Of a stretch of 64,000 nt of DNA, positions 31,856-41,028 are shown one piece after another. Under the pieces are notes generated by a model. That model had not been told where the DNA came from, did no database searches, and was given only the letters and a program-made list of their open reading frames with translations. Both the position numbers and the translations under genes were made by a program. Origin of the DNA: Paenibacillus methanolicus (lineage in GTDB: Bacteria; Bacillota; Bacilli; Paenibacillales; Paenibacillaceae); assembly GCF_008124765.1 (NCBI RefSeq), contig NZ_VNHS01000002.1, positions 372,001-436,000 on the forward strand, given 5' to 3'. Each line of letters opens with the position of its first letter. Positions within the stretch are counted from its first letter, which is position 1.

Positions 31856-33516
31856 GACCGATTACCTCCGTTATCGAGCGACTTGGGCTCTACGTCGATT
31901 CCCGTCCGCTTCAGAACGGCGGCGACGTCGCCACGCATGCCGTGAAAGTTTTTGTTCGTGTGGGCGCCGAGCAGCAACCGCCCGTTGTCCACTCTCAGCC
32001 AAATCCGGCGATGATGCCAGTACGAGCCGAGGAAAACGCCGAAGATCCAGATACCGGCGCCGACCCAAATATACGGCATCGCTTTGTCGATCCGGATATT
32101 AAGGGTGCTGGACATGCCCGCGAAAGTAACGCCCTCCATGGACGGCACCTTAATCTCGAACCGTTCGGCCAGTTCGCCGTTGATCTTGTCTTGGCTGAAC
32201 GTGACCCGATCGTTCTGCTTGACGAAGTAGATGTACGGTTCGCCCTTCTCCGCGAGGCCGGGGCCCTTGAGCATGAAAATAAACGCCGGCGCATTAGGCT
32301 CGTCCGACTTCGTGCGCGGATTGCCCGCCTCGTCGATCGCGAAATCCAAATACTTCGAATTCAACTCGAGCGTGTACGGGCCCAATTCATAATTCAGCTC
32401 CGGGCTGCGCATCGACAGCTTGAACGGCCCGTAAGTTTCGCCCGTCTGCTTGTTGACCAGAACCGGGTTCACCGCGGCGATCTTCGCCGTATCGTCGTAA
32501 CCGTACTGATAAATATTCAAGCCCTTGTAAGACAGGGCCTCGTTGACGATAATACCATGGCGCATGACCTCCTGCAGAACCGGTTCCTTGGTCGGATCCT
32601 CGCAGTCGGCAGCGCACGTATAGAGCACCGCGTCCGTCTTGAACAGCTTGGGTCTCGCCGTTCCTTTCAGGCCCTCCGGCAGCTCTTCGTCCGTGTAATA
32701 GTCGATCGTGAATTTCTCGTTCTTGATGTAATAATCCGTCTCCGGGATCTGAAGCGTTTCGCCTTCCCGGATCGCCATGTAGTTGTCCATCGACCAGCCG
32801 GGCATCGAACGCAGCAGCACCGCGATGAGGAAGACGATGAGCCCGATATGGTTAATGTAAGGCCCCCAGCGGCTGAACCGATTCTTCTCGGCCAACAGCG
32901 CGGAGCCTTCGCGCTTGACCCGGTATCGCTTGCGCTTTAGTTCTTCCTCCGCTCGCGCCGTCCAGCTCTCGGCCTCTTGCGCCAATTCGCCTTCGTACAC
33001 GGTACGCTGTCGTCTGAGGAATTGCTCGTGCTTGCGTACTTGCTGTTTGCTGAGCGCCTTGTACAGCGGCAGCACCCGGTCAAGACTGCAAATGACGAGC
33101 GACGTGCCGATCATGACGAGCAGGAGCGTAAACCACCAGGATTCGTATGTATGCGAGAAACCGAGCTTATAATACCATTCGCCGACCCATCCGTATCGCT
33201 CCTCGTAATACGTGGAAGGATCGAACGAGATAAAGGCGCTTTCCTGCGTGAACACGGTGCCGATCATAGCCCCGATCAGCGTGATGACGATGAGCCACAC
33301 CGCGATTTTGACCGACGAGAAAAAATTCCATACCCGGTCGATCACGCTCGGATTGACCTTCTGCGAACGCCTGGCCGCCCCGTCGTAGCGCATCTCGAGC
33401 GGCGCGTGCGAGGTGGCCTCGGCTTCCTCGAGCGGGTTGCCGCAGCTCTCGCAAAGCACAGTGCCGACCGGATTCTGGTGGCCGCATTCGCATTTGGTGT
33501 TCTTAAAAGATAACAA
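31852..33516 (-). CDS. resB: Cytochrome c biogenesis protein ResB
   Basis: The protein has 554 residues. The chosen start is TTG 33516 (LLSFKNTKCECGHQNP), 9 nt after AGGAGG; a GTG three codons earlier lies on the ribosome site itself. The N-terminus carries a zinc-ribbon-like CECGHQNPVGTVLCESCG, a feature of the B. subtilis protein too. Membrane helices follow near 70-90, 125-145 and 215-235, and one near the C-terminus, with a large outside domain between. It forms the system II haem-ligation complex with ResC; ResA keeps the apocytochrome thiols reduced. Confidence 0.94.
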   Translation of the reverse strand: MLSFKNTKCECGHQNPVGTVLCESCGNPLEEAEATSHAPLEMRYDGAARRSQKVNPSVIDRVWNFFSSVKIAVWLIVITLIGAMIGTVFTQESAFISFDPSTYYEERYGWVGEWYYKLGFSHTYESWWFTLLLVMIGTSLVICSLDRVLPLYKALSKQQVRKHEQFLRRQRTVYEGELAQEAESWTARAEEELKRKRYRVKREGSALLAEKNRFSRWGPYINHIGLIVFLIAVLLRSMPGWSMDNYMAIREGETLQIPETDYYIKNEKFTIDYYTDEELPEGLKGTARPKLFKTDAVLYTCAADCEDPTKEPVLQEVMRHGIIVNEALSYKGLNIYQYGYDDTAKIAAVNPVLVNKQTGETYGPFKLSMRSPELNYELGPYTLELNSKYLDFAIDEAGNPRTKSDEPNAPAFIFMLKGPGLAEKGEPYIYFVKQNDRVTFSQDKINGELAERFEIKVPSMEGVTFAGMSSTLNIRIDKAMPYIWVGAGIWIFGVFLGSYWHHRRIWLRVDNGRLLLGAHTNKNFHGMRGDVAAVLKRTGIDVEPKSLDNGGNRS

Positions 33517-33536
33517 CGTGTACACCCTCCTCCGGG

Positions 33537-34070
33537 TCAGGACTGAAGCAGTTTCGTGACGCGCGAATCAATGTCCTTCTCCGTCATACCGCCAACGAAT
33601 ACGTCCATGACCGTACCATCGGGCTTAACGAAGAACGTCGTCGGAAAGGACTTCACGCCGTATTCCGCCATTATCTTGCGCCCTTTGTCGAGAAGAATGT
33701 CGTACGTTACGCCGTACTGCCGGGCGAAATGATTCGCCGTCAGCTGGTCCTCGCCCAGATTGATGCCGATAATTTCGAACGGCTGCCCCTGCCCGGTCCA
33801 CTTCTCGTATTGTTTCTGCAAATCGGGCGTTTCGGTTACGCAGGGCGGGCAGAACGTGCCCCAGAAGTTAATGACGAGCGCCTTGCCCTTGTAGTCCTCC
33901 AGCTTGTGGGCGGCACCGTCCGTACCGAGCAGCGCGAATGCCGGAGGCGCTTCCCCTTTGCGAACCAAGCCGTCCTCGGACGAAAAAAGCGCCTTGCCGA
34001 TTGCGTAGCCGCCGAGCAGCAAGACCCCGATAAAAATGACGATTTGCGTCGTTCTGCGGTATTTCCCCAT
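33537..34070 (-). CDS. resA: Thiol-disulfide oxidoreductase ResA
   Basis: The protein has 177 residues. An N-terminal membrane anchor (about 8-27) is followed by a thioredoxin-fold domain facing outward. The active site reads WGTFCPPCVTE, so CPPC replaces the CEPC of B. subtilis ResA. The cis-proline region SFPTTFFVKPDG is present. It reduces apocytochrome c haem-binding cysteines for ResBC. First gene of the resABCDE group; rluB lies upstream as in B. subtilis. Confidence 0.94.
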   Translation of the reverse strand: MGKYRRTTQIVIFIGVLLLGGYAIGKALFSSEDGLVRKGEAPPAFALLGTDGAAHKLEDYKGKALVINFWGTFCPPCVTETPDLQKQYEKWTGQGQPFEIIGINLGEDQLTANHFARQYGVTYDILLDKGRKIMAEYGVKSFPTTFFVKPDGTVMDVFVGGMTEKDIDSRVTKLLQS

Positions 34071-34160
34071 TGTTGTGCGTCACCGACCTTGCCATGTTGA
34101 ACTTGAGTTCCGATTTCATTATAACGAAAATCGGACGGCAGTTAGATTGCCGTCGCGACG

Positions 34161-34901
34161 CTATTTTTGAATTTTATGTGTCTTGACCGCGATATCCCGA
34201 AGCTCCTGCACTTCCTTTGGCGTCAAATGGCGATATTTGCCTCGTTGCAGGTTCATGAGCCCGAGTTCGCCGAAGCGAATCCGTTTCAGGCGGGACACGG
34301 GATGGTTGATCGCATCGAACATCCGGCGAACCTGACGGTTGCGTCCCTCGTAAATCGTGATCATGATCGTCGCCTGCTTCTTCTCCGGATCCACGTCTTG
34401 GTATTCGACCTCCGCGGGCTGCGTCATGCCGTCTTCCAACTTGATCCCCTTCTGCAGCTTCTCGAGCGCCGTGCCGTGCGGGACGCCTTTAACCGTGGCC
34501 AGGTAAGTCTTCGGCACGTGGTGGCTCGGATGCGTAAGCAGGTTCGCGAATTCGCCGTCGTTGGTCAGAATCAGCAAGCCTTCCGTATCATAGTCCAAAC
34601 GACCTACCGGATAGACGCGCTCCTTGATGCCCGGCAGGAAATCGGATACGATTTTGCGGCCTTGCGGATCGCTCGCGCTCGTAATGACGCCCTTGGGCTT
34701 GTTCATCATCAAATAGAGCTTCTGCTCGCCGCGGATCGGCTTTCCTTTCACGGTAATGACGTCCGTTGCCGGATCTGCCTTGACGCCTAGCGTCGTAACC
34801 GTTTCCCCGTTCACTTCGACCAACCCGGCCAAAATCAATTCTTCGCATTTGCGGCGCGACGCGACGCCCGCTTGCGCCAATATTTTCTGTAATCGTTCCA
34901 C
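34161..34901 (-). CDS. rluB: 23S rRNA pseudouridine synthase RluB
   Basis: The protein has 246 residues from GTG 34901, after GAGG. The N-terminal S4 RNA-binding domain is MERLQKILAQAGVASRRKCEE. The catalytic motif VYPVGRLDYDTEGLLILTNDG contains the essential aspartate, followed by KTYLATVKG and the C-terminal motif EGRNRQVRRMFDAINHPV. RsuA-family enzyme modifying 23S rRNA. It sits between spmB and resA as in B. subtilis ypuL/rluB. Confidence 0.94.
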   Translation of the reverse strand: MERLQKILAQAGVASRRKCEELILAGLVEVNGETVTTLGVKADPATDVITVKGKPIRGEQKLYLMMNKPKGVITSASDPQGRKIVSDFLPGIKERVYPVGRLDYDTEGLLILTNDGEFANLLTHPSHHVPKTYLATVKGVPHGTALEKLQKGIKLEDGMTQPAEVEYQDVDPEKKQATIMITIYEGRNRQVRRMFDAINHPVSRLKRIRFGELGLMNLQRGKYRHLTPKEVQELRDIAVKTHKIQK

Positions 34902-34960
34902 TTTCTTTCACCTCACCTTTCATCATACCCTAAAATCGACAAAGAAGAAAAGCCGGGCCG

Positions 34961-35017
34961 CGAAAAGAGCCCGTTTTACGTCGATGCGCCTCGGGGCGCG
35001 GCAGACGTAAACGGGCT
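34961..35017 (-). terminator. Terminator after spmB
   Basis: AGCCCGTTTACGTC and GACGTAAAACGGGCT pair on the minus strand around a GC-rich loop, with CTTTTC after. It lies 24 nt past the spmB stop. Confidence 0.75.
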
Positions 35018-35040
35018 TTGGCTCAACGAGCCTATATTAA

Positions 35041-35574
35041 TTAACCGAATATGTACAAGCAAATGAAAATCGCGGCGAGGAAACCTACGATGTCCGAGAA
35101 TAAGCCGACCTTGAGCGCATAGCGGCTTTTGCGGATGCCGACGGCGCCGAAGTAAACGGTCAACACATACAGCGTCGTGTCCGTGCTGCCCTGGATGGTG
35201 GACGCGATGCGGCCGATCATGGAATCGGGTCCGTGCGTCTTGATCAGCTCGGTCGTGAATGCGAGCGACCCCGCGCCGGTGATCGGCCGGAGCAGGCCAA
35301 GCGGGAGCACTTCGCTAGGAATGCCCAACTGATCGAATAAGGGACGTATAAGAGCAATAAGCAGATCCATCGCGCCGGAAGCCCGGAACATGCTGATGGC
35401 GACCATCATGCCGACCAAATGCGGAATAATATTAATCGCGGTGCCGAATCCGTCCTTCGCGCCGTCCAAGAAGCTCTCGTAAACGGGAACTTTGCGAAAA
35501 GCCGCGTAGAGCGGGATAAAAACGATCATAAACGGAATCGTCCAGGCCGATATCGTCGTAATCCAACCGTACAT
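35041..35574 (-). CDS. spmB: Spore maturation protein B
   Basis: The protein has 177 residues, an integral membrane protein of the nucleoside-transporter Gate-domain type. Landmarks include PHLVGMMVAISMFRASGAMD, LRPITGAGSLAF and IQGSTDTTLYVLTVYFGAVG. SpmA and SpmB are needed for full dehydration and heat resistance of the spore core. The mechanism is unproven; the fold suggests transport across the forespore membrane. It follows spmA by 7 nt. Confidence 0.94.
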   Translation of the reverse strand: MYGWITTISAWTIPFMIVFIPLYAAFRKVPVYESFLDGAKDGFGTAINIIPHLVGMMVAISMFRASGAMDLLIALIRPLFDQLGIPSEVLPLGLLRPITGAGSLAFTTELIKTHGPDSMIGRIASTIQGSTDTTLYVLTVYFGAVGIRKSRYALKVGLFSDIVGFLAAIFICLYIFG

Positions 35575-35581
35575 GCCGCGC

Positions 35582-36295
35582 TCACCCCTTTCCGCCGGAG
35601 ACCGGCGGCGCGGCTGTTATCGAGGCGATCGTGCCGCCCCCTGAACCAGCCGCGTGAGACGACATTGAAGGATCCCGCCCGACGCTTCGCGGACCGCTTC
35701 GGTCGCCGCTGATCGGCGGTTTGCTTCGATACCGATACCAACGGTCGGCCAGAACGGCCGCCGCCGTCGCGACGGCCGTCGCCGCGAGCGTCGTGCCGAC
35801 GATCTCCGCGGGATGCGCCGAGCCGTACGTCATGCGGATCGCGATAAGCGTCGTCGGCACAAGCGTGATGCTCGCGGTGTTCAGGGCAAGCAGCGTGCAC
35901 ATCGCCGGCGTCGCCGTTTCCTTATCGGGGTTCAGCTTCTGCAGCTCCTGCATCGCCTTGATGCCCATCGGCGTCGCCGCGTTGCCAAGACCTAGAATAT
36001 TGGCGCTCATGTTGCTCATGATGTAACCGAGCGCCGGATGACCTTTCGGAACATCGGGAAACAAGAAGCGCACGACCGGCTGAAGCAAAGCGGCCAGCTT
36101 GTTCAGCAGGCCGCCCTCCTCTGCCACGCGCATGAGTCCCATCCAGAATACCATGACGCTGATCAAGCCGAAGCTGACCGAGACTCCGTTCTTCGCGCCG
36201 TCGAACGCGGCTTCGGTCAAGAGCTCCATCCGGCCGTTGACGACTGCCGCCACGAAGCTCGCCGTGATGAAGAACAGCCATATCCAATTGACCAT
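35582..36295 (-). CDS. spmA: Spore maturation protein A with C-terminal extension
   Basis: The protein has 237 residues, about 40 longer than B. subtilis SpmA. The core shows the Gate-domain landmarks VFWMGLMRVAEEGGLL, NMSANILGLGNAATPMGIKAM and NTASITLVPTTLIAIR. After the last helix a low-complexity tail of about 50 residues, rich in Ser, Gly, Pro and Arg, has no membrane character. The gene starts at the dacB stop (TAATG overlap), so dacB-spmA-spmB is one operon, as in B. subtilis. Confidence 0.93.
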   Translation of the reverse strand: MVNWIWLFFITASFVAAVVNGRMELLTEAAFDGAKNGVSVSFGLISVMVFWMGLMRVAEEGGLLNKLAALLQPVVRFLFPDVPKGHPALGYIMSNMSANILGLGNAATPMGIKAMQELQKLNPDKETATPAMCTLLALNTASITLVPTTLIAIRMTYGSAHPAEIVGTTLAATAVATAAAVLADRWYRYRSKPPISGDRSGPRSVGRDPSMSSHAAGSGGGTIASITAAPPVSGGKG

Positions 36296-37482
36296 TAAAT
36301 GGCCTCCTTCCCCCCAAACAAAACTTTAAGCACCTGCTTAAGCGAACTTGCGAACACGTAGGTCCAGGGCTCGTTCAGCCGCGCTGTCCGGTCGGCGCTC
36401 GACCAGGCCGGTTTCTCCGGCAGGTCGATTCGCGGGCCGTCCGGATCGTATACAGGCGTCTCGGCGATTTTCTTCGCGCCCAAATACCACTCGATCCGCC
36501 CCCGCTCGCCCAGCGTATAATCCATGGTCATCGGGCTAACGAGCACCAGCTTATTCGTTAGCTGCGCCCGCTCGCCCTTGCCGAACGGGTAGCGGAACGT
36601 GCGCCCCGCGGCTAACGGCTGACCGGCGATCGGCTGCCCTTTGCGCACCACCTCGTCAAGCGGGAAGTTCGCGAATCCCCAATCCAGCAGACGACTATGA
36701 TCGACCCAATCGCTTCGGTCGCTGAGCGTGACCGCGGCCAGTTGCTGGGTGTCGCGCGTAGCCGAGCTGACGAGACAGCGCAGCGCCGCTTTCGTGTAGC
36801 CGGTCTTGACGCCGTCCGCGCCTTCATACATATTGAGCATCTTGTTTTTATTCATCCATTTGTAGTCCCGGCCGGAGGCGAGTTTCCCTTTCGTCTTCAC
36901 GATTTCCTTGAACACCGGGTTGTGCATCGCGTAAGCCGTCAGCTTGGCCAAGTCGTTCGCCGTCGAGTAATGGCCCTTCTGGTCCAAGCCGCTCGGATTC
37001 ATGAACTGGCTGTTCATGAGCCCGATCATCTTCGCCTTCTCGTTCATCAGATAGACGAAGCCTTCCTCCGATCCGCCGACATGTTCGGCGATCGCCGTCG
37101 CCGCGTCGTTGCCGGAGCGCAGCATCAGCCCATAAAGCATTTCCTCCAGCGTCATTTCTTCGCCCAACTTCAGATAGATCGAGGAGCCTTCTTTGCCTGC
37201 CGCTCTTTTGCTCGTTTTGACCTTATCGGTCAGCTTGCCATGCTCGATCGCGACGATCGCGGTCATGATTTTGGTCAAACTCGCGATCAACATCGGCTTA
37301 TCGCCGTCTTCGCTATATAAAATCCGGCCCGATTCAACGTCGATCAGCGAGGTCGCCTGCGCGTTCGTATAGATCGGCGGCGCCGCAGCGGCTTTGGCCG
37401 CCGGCAGAAACGGCATGCCTGCGCACGCTATTGCTAACGCAAGCATGGCGGTTATCCAAGGGCGTGGGATGAATTGCCTCAT
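36295..37482 (-). CDS. dacB: D-alanyl-D-alanine carboxypeptidase DacB (sporulation PBP5*)
   Basis: The protein has 395 residues, starting at ATG 37482 (MRQFIPRPWITAMLALA), with AGGAGG upstream. A signal peptide ends near KAAAAPP. Active-site motifs are SLTKI (SxxK), SGN and KTG in GVKTGYTKAA; a C-terminal amphipathic membrane anchor (VFASSLKQVLKVLFGG) follows. The enzyme trims pentapeptides in spore cortex precursors and is made in the mother cell. A sigma-E-like promoter lies 53 nt upstream. Confidence 0.94.
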   Translation of the reverse strand: MRQFIPRPWITAMLALAIACAGMPFLPAAKAAAAPPIYTNAQATSLIDVESGRILYSEDGDKPMLIASLTKIMTAIVAIEHGKLTDKVKTSKRAAGKEGSSIYLKLGEEMTLEEMLYGLMLRSGNDAATAIAEHVGGSEEGFVYLMNEKAKMIGLMNSQFMNPSGLDQKGHYSTANDLAKLTAYAMHNPVFKEIVKTKGKLASGRDYKWMNKNKMLNMYEGADGVKTGYTKAALRCLVSSATRDTQQLAAVTLSDRSDWVDHSRLLDWGFANFPLDEVVRKGQPIAGQPLAAGRTFRYPFGKGERAQLTNKLVLVSPMTMDYTLGERGRIEWYLGAKKIAETPVYDPDGPRIDLPEKPAWSSADRTARLNEPWTYVFASSLKQVLKVLFGGKEAI

Positions 37483-37534
37483 ATAGAGTGATCCTCCTTG
37501 TGTCGTGGACGCACGGAAGCGCCGGGTCTTGTAC

Positions 37535-37562
37535 AGTATATGTGCGCGGGACAAGGTTATTC
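37535..37562 (-). promoter_or_regulatory. Predicted sigma-E promoter for dacB-spmA-spmB
   Basis: GAATAAC (-35-like), 13 bp, CATATACT (perfect CATANNNT -10) on the minus strand. The operon is sigma-E dependent in B. subtilis, which supports the call. Confidence 0.55.
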
Positions 37563-37620
37563 CGTTATGCCGCGGATGCCTGACTCAGCGGCGCGCGCGA
37601 ACAGCAAAGAAACGCCGAAA

Positions 37621-37647
37621 ACAAGAAAACTGCTCGTCAGAGCAGTT
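37621..37647 (-). terminator. Terminator after ytfJ
   Basis: AACTGCTC-TGAC-GAGCAGTT followed by TTCTTGT on the minus strand, 20 nt after the ytfJ stop. Confidence 0.75.
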
Positions 37648-37666
37648 CCCTTTGTAGCTTGGCGCA

Positions 37667-38161
37667 CTAGATGATATGCCCATCCGTGGTGTTGATCGTA
37701 TCGATATAGACCGAAGTCGTATCCTCCATTTGGTTGCCGCCGTTCTTCTTGAACATGCCCTGCAGCTTGTCGAATACTTGCGGCGCGGACTCGATTACGC
37801 GCTCCACCAGATGGGTCTGGCTGTCCAGCGGCACGACGCGCACGCCTTGCGCGCCGACGACTAGGAACGCGATCGGCGTGATCGACACGCCGCCGCCGCT
37901 GCCGCCGCCGAACGGCATGCTGACGAGCGAGTTGTGGGCGTCCGCCGTGGCGTGACTTCCGGTCTGCGTCTGATCCGCCAAATTACCGAGGCGGATGTCG
38001 CTGCCGCCGGCTACGAAGCCGAAGCCGACTTTCGAGATCGGCATAATCACGCTGCCGTCAGGCGTCTGTACCGGATCGCCAACGATCGTGTTGACGTCGA
38101 CCATTTCCTTGATATTTTCCATGGCCGTCTGCATTAGACCTTGTATCGGGTGCTCATTCAT
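37667..38161 (-). CDS. ytfJ: GerW family sporulation protein YtfJ
   Basis: The protein has 164 residues, beginning MNEHPIQGLMQTAMENIKEM. The YtfJ core contains TIVGDPVQTPDG, PISKVGFGFVAGGSD and the glycine cluster MPFGGGSGGGVSITPIAFLVV, typical of the family. The C-terminus is variable. GerW/YtfJ is a forespore protein needed for normal germination in some bacilli. It lies downstream of the DUF2953 gene, the same pair as B. subtilis ytfI-ytfJ, driven by a forespore-type promoter. Confidence 0.9.
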   Translation of the reverse strand: MNEHPIQGLMQTAMENIKEMVDVNTIVGDPVQTPDGSVIMPISKVGFGFVAGGSDIRLGNLADQTQTGSHATADAHNSLVSMPFGGGSGGGVSITPIAFLVVGAQGVRVVPLDSQTHLVERVIESAPQVFDKLQGMFKKNGGNQMEDTTSVYIDTINTTDGHII

Positions 38162-38259
38162 CGTTGTAGGCCCTCCTTCGGCTCATCGTAACATTGTTGG
38201 TTTCCTGCCCTATCATCATGCCCTGTCGCTTCGCATCTTATGTGGACGCGCGCCGGGCG

Positions 38260-38955
38260 TCACGCGCGGAGCAATATCCGCTGCCAGCCGACCAATCCGC
38301 GGAAAATGCCGCGCATATGGCGCATTTTAAACAGTAAATATATCCCTGCGAAGATCATATAGCCGAATCTCAGCTTGACGGTGAAATGCCACTCGGTGGA
38401 AAAATGTGCCGACGCATATACCGGCTCTACGCTGATTTGAGGCTCCGTTTTCAACCGAATCATCTGGGAGAGGACGCCGATCCCCGTCGTTTTGATCGTC
38501 CACACCATCCCGGTCGCCATCGCCGTCCACATCGCGTCGCCCGTGCCGACCGCCGTACGCCATCTCCATTCCGTCAAATGAACGTGGCCCAGCGTCGTCT
38601 TCACCCAGCCCAAGAGCGAATCCGTCTGCTTGAGCAGCATGTTCATCCAATCGATCGATTGAAATACGGTGTGCGCATCGACTTTATCCTTCGTGACTTG
38701 CTCGCTGTCGCCGCCCATATTTTGCTTCGACTTCTCTTCTTTGACCTCGACGCTAAGCCCGTTCATCTTCATGATCGGCATTTCCCAATGGTAATGAATA
38801 AGCCCTAATAACCCGCGCACCCGCAGCTCGGCGTGATCGTCGGTCCCGATCCGTTTGAGCGTTCCCCGAATGACGATGCGGGACATAAGGGCAGAACCGA
38901 TCAGCAACAAAAAAAGACCTGCCGTGATCCACCAGCCGAACGGATAACCAAGCAT
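38260..38955 (-). CDS. ytfI: DUF2953-type membrane protein (YtfI-like)
   Basis: The protein has 231 residues. It has one N-terminal membrane helix (about 10-28), a soluble stretch with VRGLLGLIHYHWEMPI, a GTGDAMWTAMATGMVW segment typical of DUF2953, then a second hydrophobic segment near the C-terminus (YMIFAGIYLLFKM). Paired with ytfJ as in B. subtilis. Function unknown; the promoter at 38993 suggests expression in the forespore. Confidence 0.85.
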   Translation of the reverse strand: MLGYPFGWWITAGLFLLLIGSALMSRIVIRGTLKRIGTDDHAELRVRGLLGLIHYHWEMPIMKMNGLSVEVKEEKSKQNMGGDSEQVTKDKVDAHTVFQSIDWMNMLLKQTDSLLGWVKTTLGHVHLTEWRWRTAVGTGDAMWTAMATGMVWTIKTTGIGVLSQMIRLKTEPQISVEPVYASAHFSTEWHFTVKLRFGYMIFAGIYLLFKMRHMRGIFRGLVGWQRILLRA

Positions 38956-38992
38956 GGGCGATTCCCCCTCTGCTTCCTGTTATAGTCGGCTA

Positions 38993-39022
38993 TAGTATGG
39001 ATCAAGCGTACAGATCTCATGC
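38993..39022 (-). promoter_or_regulatory. Predicted sigma-F/G promoter for ytfI-ytfJ
   Basis: GCATG (-35), 18 bp, CATACTA (-10) on the minus strand, 38 nt before the ytfI start. It fits GHATR-N18-CATNNTA without mismatch. Confidence 0.66.
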
Positions 39023-39051
39023 GCATCGCGGTCTTGCCTGCTAGCGTCGTT

Positions 39052-39669
39052 CTACTTCTTATCCGCCTCGGCCTGCGGCATCTCTTCGAGCGTCATTTGG
39101 CGTTCTTCCAACTTCTCGAACAACAACTGCGTCTGTTCGTCCAGCGAGTCGTCGTCCACCGATGCCGGCTCCGGCAGCGATTCCAGACTGGGCAAGCTGA
39201 AGTAGTCGAGGAACGACTTCGTCGTCCCGTACAGAATCGGACGTCCGATGGCTTCGGCGCGCCCCACTTCTTCGATCAAGTCTTTGGACACGAGCGTCGC
39301 GATGGCGCGGTCGGTCTTCACGCCGCGGATCTCCTCGATATCGATGCGCGTAATCGGCTGCCGGTAGGCCACGATCGACAACGTCTCGAGCGCCGCCTGG
39401 GATAGGCTCGAGCGGGTCGGCGAATACGCCATCCGTTCGAAATACGCCGCGTGATCCGGGTTCGTCGTCAACCGGAAAGCTCCGGCGACGAGCGACATCT
39501 GAATGCCCCGTTTCTTCTTTTTCAACTCAGCCATCAGCTCTTTGGCGATATCGTGGGCAACGGCGGCGTCCGTTTGTAAAATGTCGGCTAGCTGCTTGGC
39601 GGTCAAGCCCTCGTCCCCCGCCATGAACAGCAAGCCTTCAATAACTGTCTTCCACTTCGAGTAATCCAC
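39052..39669 (-). CDS. scpB: Segregation and condensation protein B
   Basis: The protein has 205 residues from GTG 39669, overlapping scpA by 32 bp. Two winged-helix units: the first opens MDYSKWKTVIEGLLFMAGDEGLT, the second includes LSQAALETLSIVAYRQPITRIDIEEIRGV, the ScpB signature. ScpB dimers bind ScpA and Smc to form the chromosome condensation complex. The acidic C-terminal tail is ordinary for the family. Confidence 0.95.
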   Translation of the reverse strand: MDYSKWKTVIEGLLFMAGDEGLTAKQLADILQTDAAVAHDIAKELMAELKKKKRGIQMSLVAGAFRLTTNPDHAAYFERMAYSPTRSSLSQAALETLSIVAYRQPITRIDIEEIRGVKTDRAIATLVSKDLIEEVGRAEAIGRPILYGTTKSFLDYFSLPSLESLPEPASVDDDSLDEQTQLLFEKLEERQMTLEEMPQAEADKK

Positions 39670-40420
39670 CTTCTGCCGCTTCCCCTCTCCAATTGATTAC
39701 GATATCGTCAAACAGCCCATGCTGATAGCAACGGATATGTTTCATCTTCATGAGCTCGAGCAGGGCGAGGAACGTCACGACGATCTCGTGACGGCTCATC
39801 TCCTGATTGATCAATTTCGAGAATCGGACCGTCTCGTGCTGCCGTAGCACTTCGACAATGTCGCGAATGCGGTCCTTCACCGAGATTTCGTCCCGGTGCA
39901 CGGTCGCGACCACGTTGCGGCGCGAGGCGCGCTTCAGCGCCTTCTGGAACGCCTTAATCAGATCGCCGATATGCAGCCCTTTCACCGGGTTGTCCGGAAT
40001 GACCGGCATATAAGGCGTCAAATCCTCGGCTTCCTTCGTATACACGAGACTCCGCGCGAACTCCATGCCGCGAAGTTCCTCCGCGATCTGCTTGAATTTC
40101 CGATACTCCACGAGCTTGGCGATCAGCTCGTCGCGCGGATCGAGCTCGCCTTCGTCCTGCCAGTAGTCGAATTCTTCTTCGATGACCGGAGGTTTCGGGA
40201 GCAATTGCTTGCTCTTAATCGACAGCAGCGTGGCCGCCATGACGAGAAACTCGCTGGTTACCTCAAGCTCCAGCTCCTGCATCGCATTCAAGTAGTCCAT
40301 ATATTGATCCGTGATTTCGCTGATGGACACCTCGTGAATGTCGATCTCCGCCTTGTCAATCAAGTGAAGAAGCAGGTCAAGCGGACCCTCAAAAGATTCC
40401 AGTTTGTATGTCACCGACAT
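39638..40420 (-). CDS. scpA: Segregation and condensation protein A (kleisin)
   Basis: The protein has 260 residues. The N-terminal kleisin motif KLESFEGPLDLLLHLIDKAEIDI binds Smc, and the C-terminal winged helix (about 175-245) closes the ring. The gene precedes scpB with overlapping ends, the normal arrangement, and follows ribH by 47 nt. In B. subtilis the scp genes are likewise next to rib. Confidence 0.96.
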   Translation of the reverse strand: MSVTYKLESFEGPLDLLLHLIDKAEIDIHEVSISEITDQYMDYLNAMQELELEVTSEFLVMAATLLSIKSKQLLPKPPVIEEEFDYWQDEGELDPRDELIAKLVEYRKFKQIAEELRGMEFARSLVYTKEAEDLTPYMPVIPDNPVKGLHIGDLIKAFQKALKRASRRNVVATVHRDEISVKDRIRDIVEVLRQHETVRFSKLINQEMSRHEIVVTFLALLELMKMKHIRCYQHGLFDDIVINWRGEAAEGGLLEVEDSY

Positions 40421-40467
40421 GTTGCGGCTGCCTCCTGCGTGAAATATGCTTACGTTCCGGGCTTATA

Positions 40468-40938
40468 TTAGCCTTTGAGCGCCTTCGTCAGATTCGCCAT
40501 CTCGATGGCGCTGACCGCCGACTCCCAGCCTTTGTTGCCCGCCTTCGTTCCCGCGCGCTCGACCGCCTGTTCGATCGAGTCCGTCGTCAACACGCCGAAA
40601 ATCGTCGGCACGCCGGTCTTCAGTCCTACCGCCGCCACGCCTTTGGCCGCTTCATTGCAAACGAAATCAAAGTGCGGCGTTGAGCCGCGAATGACCGCGC
40701 CGAGCGTAATAACGGCGTCGTATTTGCCGCTCTCCGCCATCTTCTGCGTAATCAACGGGATCTCGAATGCGCCCGGTACCCATGCGATCTCGACTTCGCT
40801 ATCGTCCACGCCATGACGCTTCAAGGCGTCCAGTGCGCCGCTCAACAGCTTGCTGACGATAAATTCGTTGAAACGGCCGACGACGATTCCGTAGCGCAGC
40901 CCTTGCGAAACTAAGTGCCCTTCGTATACATGCGGCAT
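40468..40938 (-). CDS. ribH: 6,7-dimethyl-8-ribityllumazine synthase
   Basis: The protein has 156 residues. The start is ATG 40938 ([17 protein letters not shown]), 12 nt after GAGAGG; the longer in-frame extension reads through two family A palindromes and is not coding. Landmarks: [46 protein letters not shown] with the catalytic histidine, and [12 protein letters not shown]. It condenses the butanone phosphate with the aminouracil. Last gene of ribD-ribE-ribBA-ribH. Confidence 0.96.
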   Translation of the reverse strand: MPHVYEGHLVSQGLRYGIVVGRFNEFIVSKLLSGALDALKRHGVDDSEVEIAWVPGAFEIPLITQKMAESGKYDAVITLGAVIRGSTPHFDFVCNEAAKGVAAVGLKTGVPTIFGVLTTDSIEQAVERAGTKAGNKGWESAVSAIEMANLTKALKG

Positions 40939-40970
40939 AATATCCGTCATCCTCTCATAGTTCGTGTAAC

Positions 40971-41019
40971 GCTGAATGCTGCATTCCCAATCTTCGATTG
41001 GGAGCGCAAACCAATCAGC
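40971..41019. repeat. Family A palindrome between ribBA and ribH, unit 1
   Basis: GCTGAATGCTGCATTCCC at one end and GGGAGCGCAAACCAATCAGC at the other, joined by AATC-TTC-GATT, so the rib transcript would fold a hairpin here. Unit 2 follows after 9 bp in the same orientation. Confidence 0.88.
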
Positions 41020-41028
41020 TTCATGATC

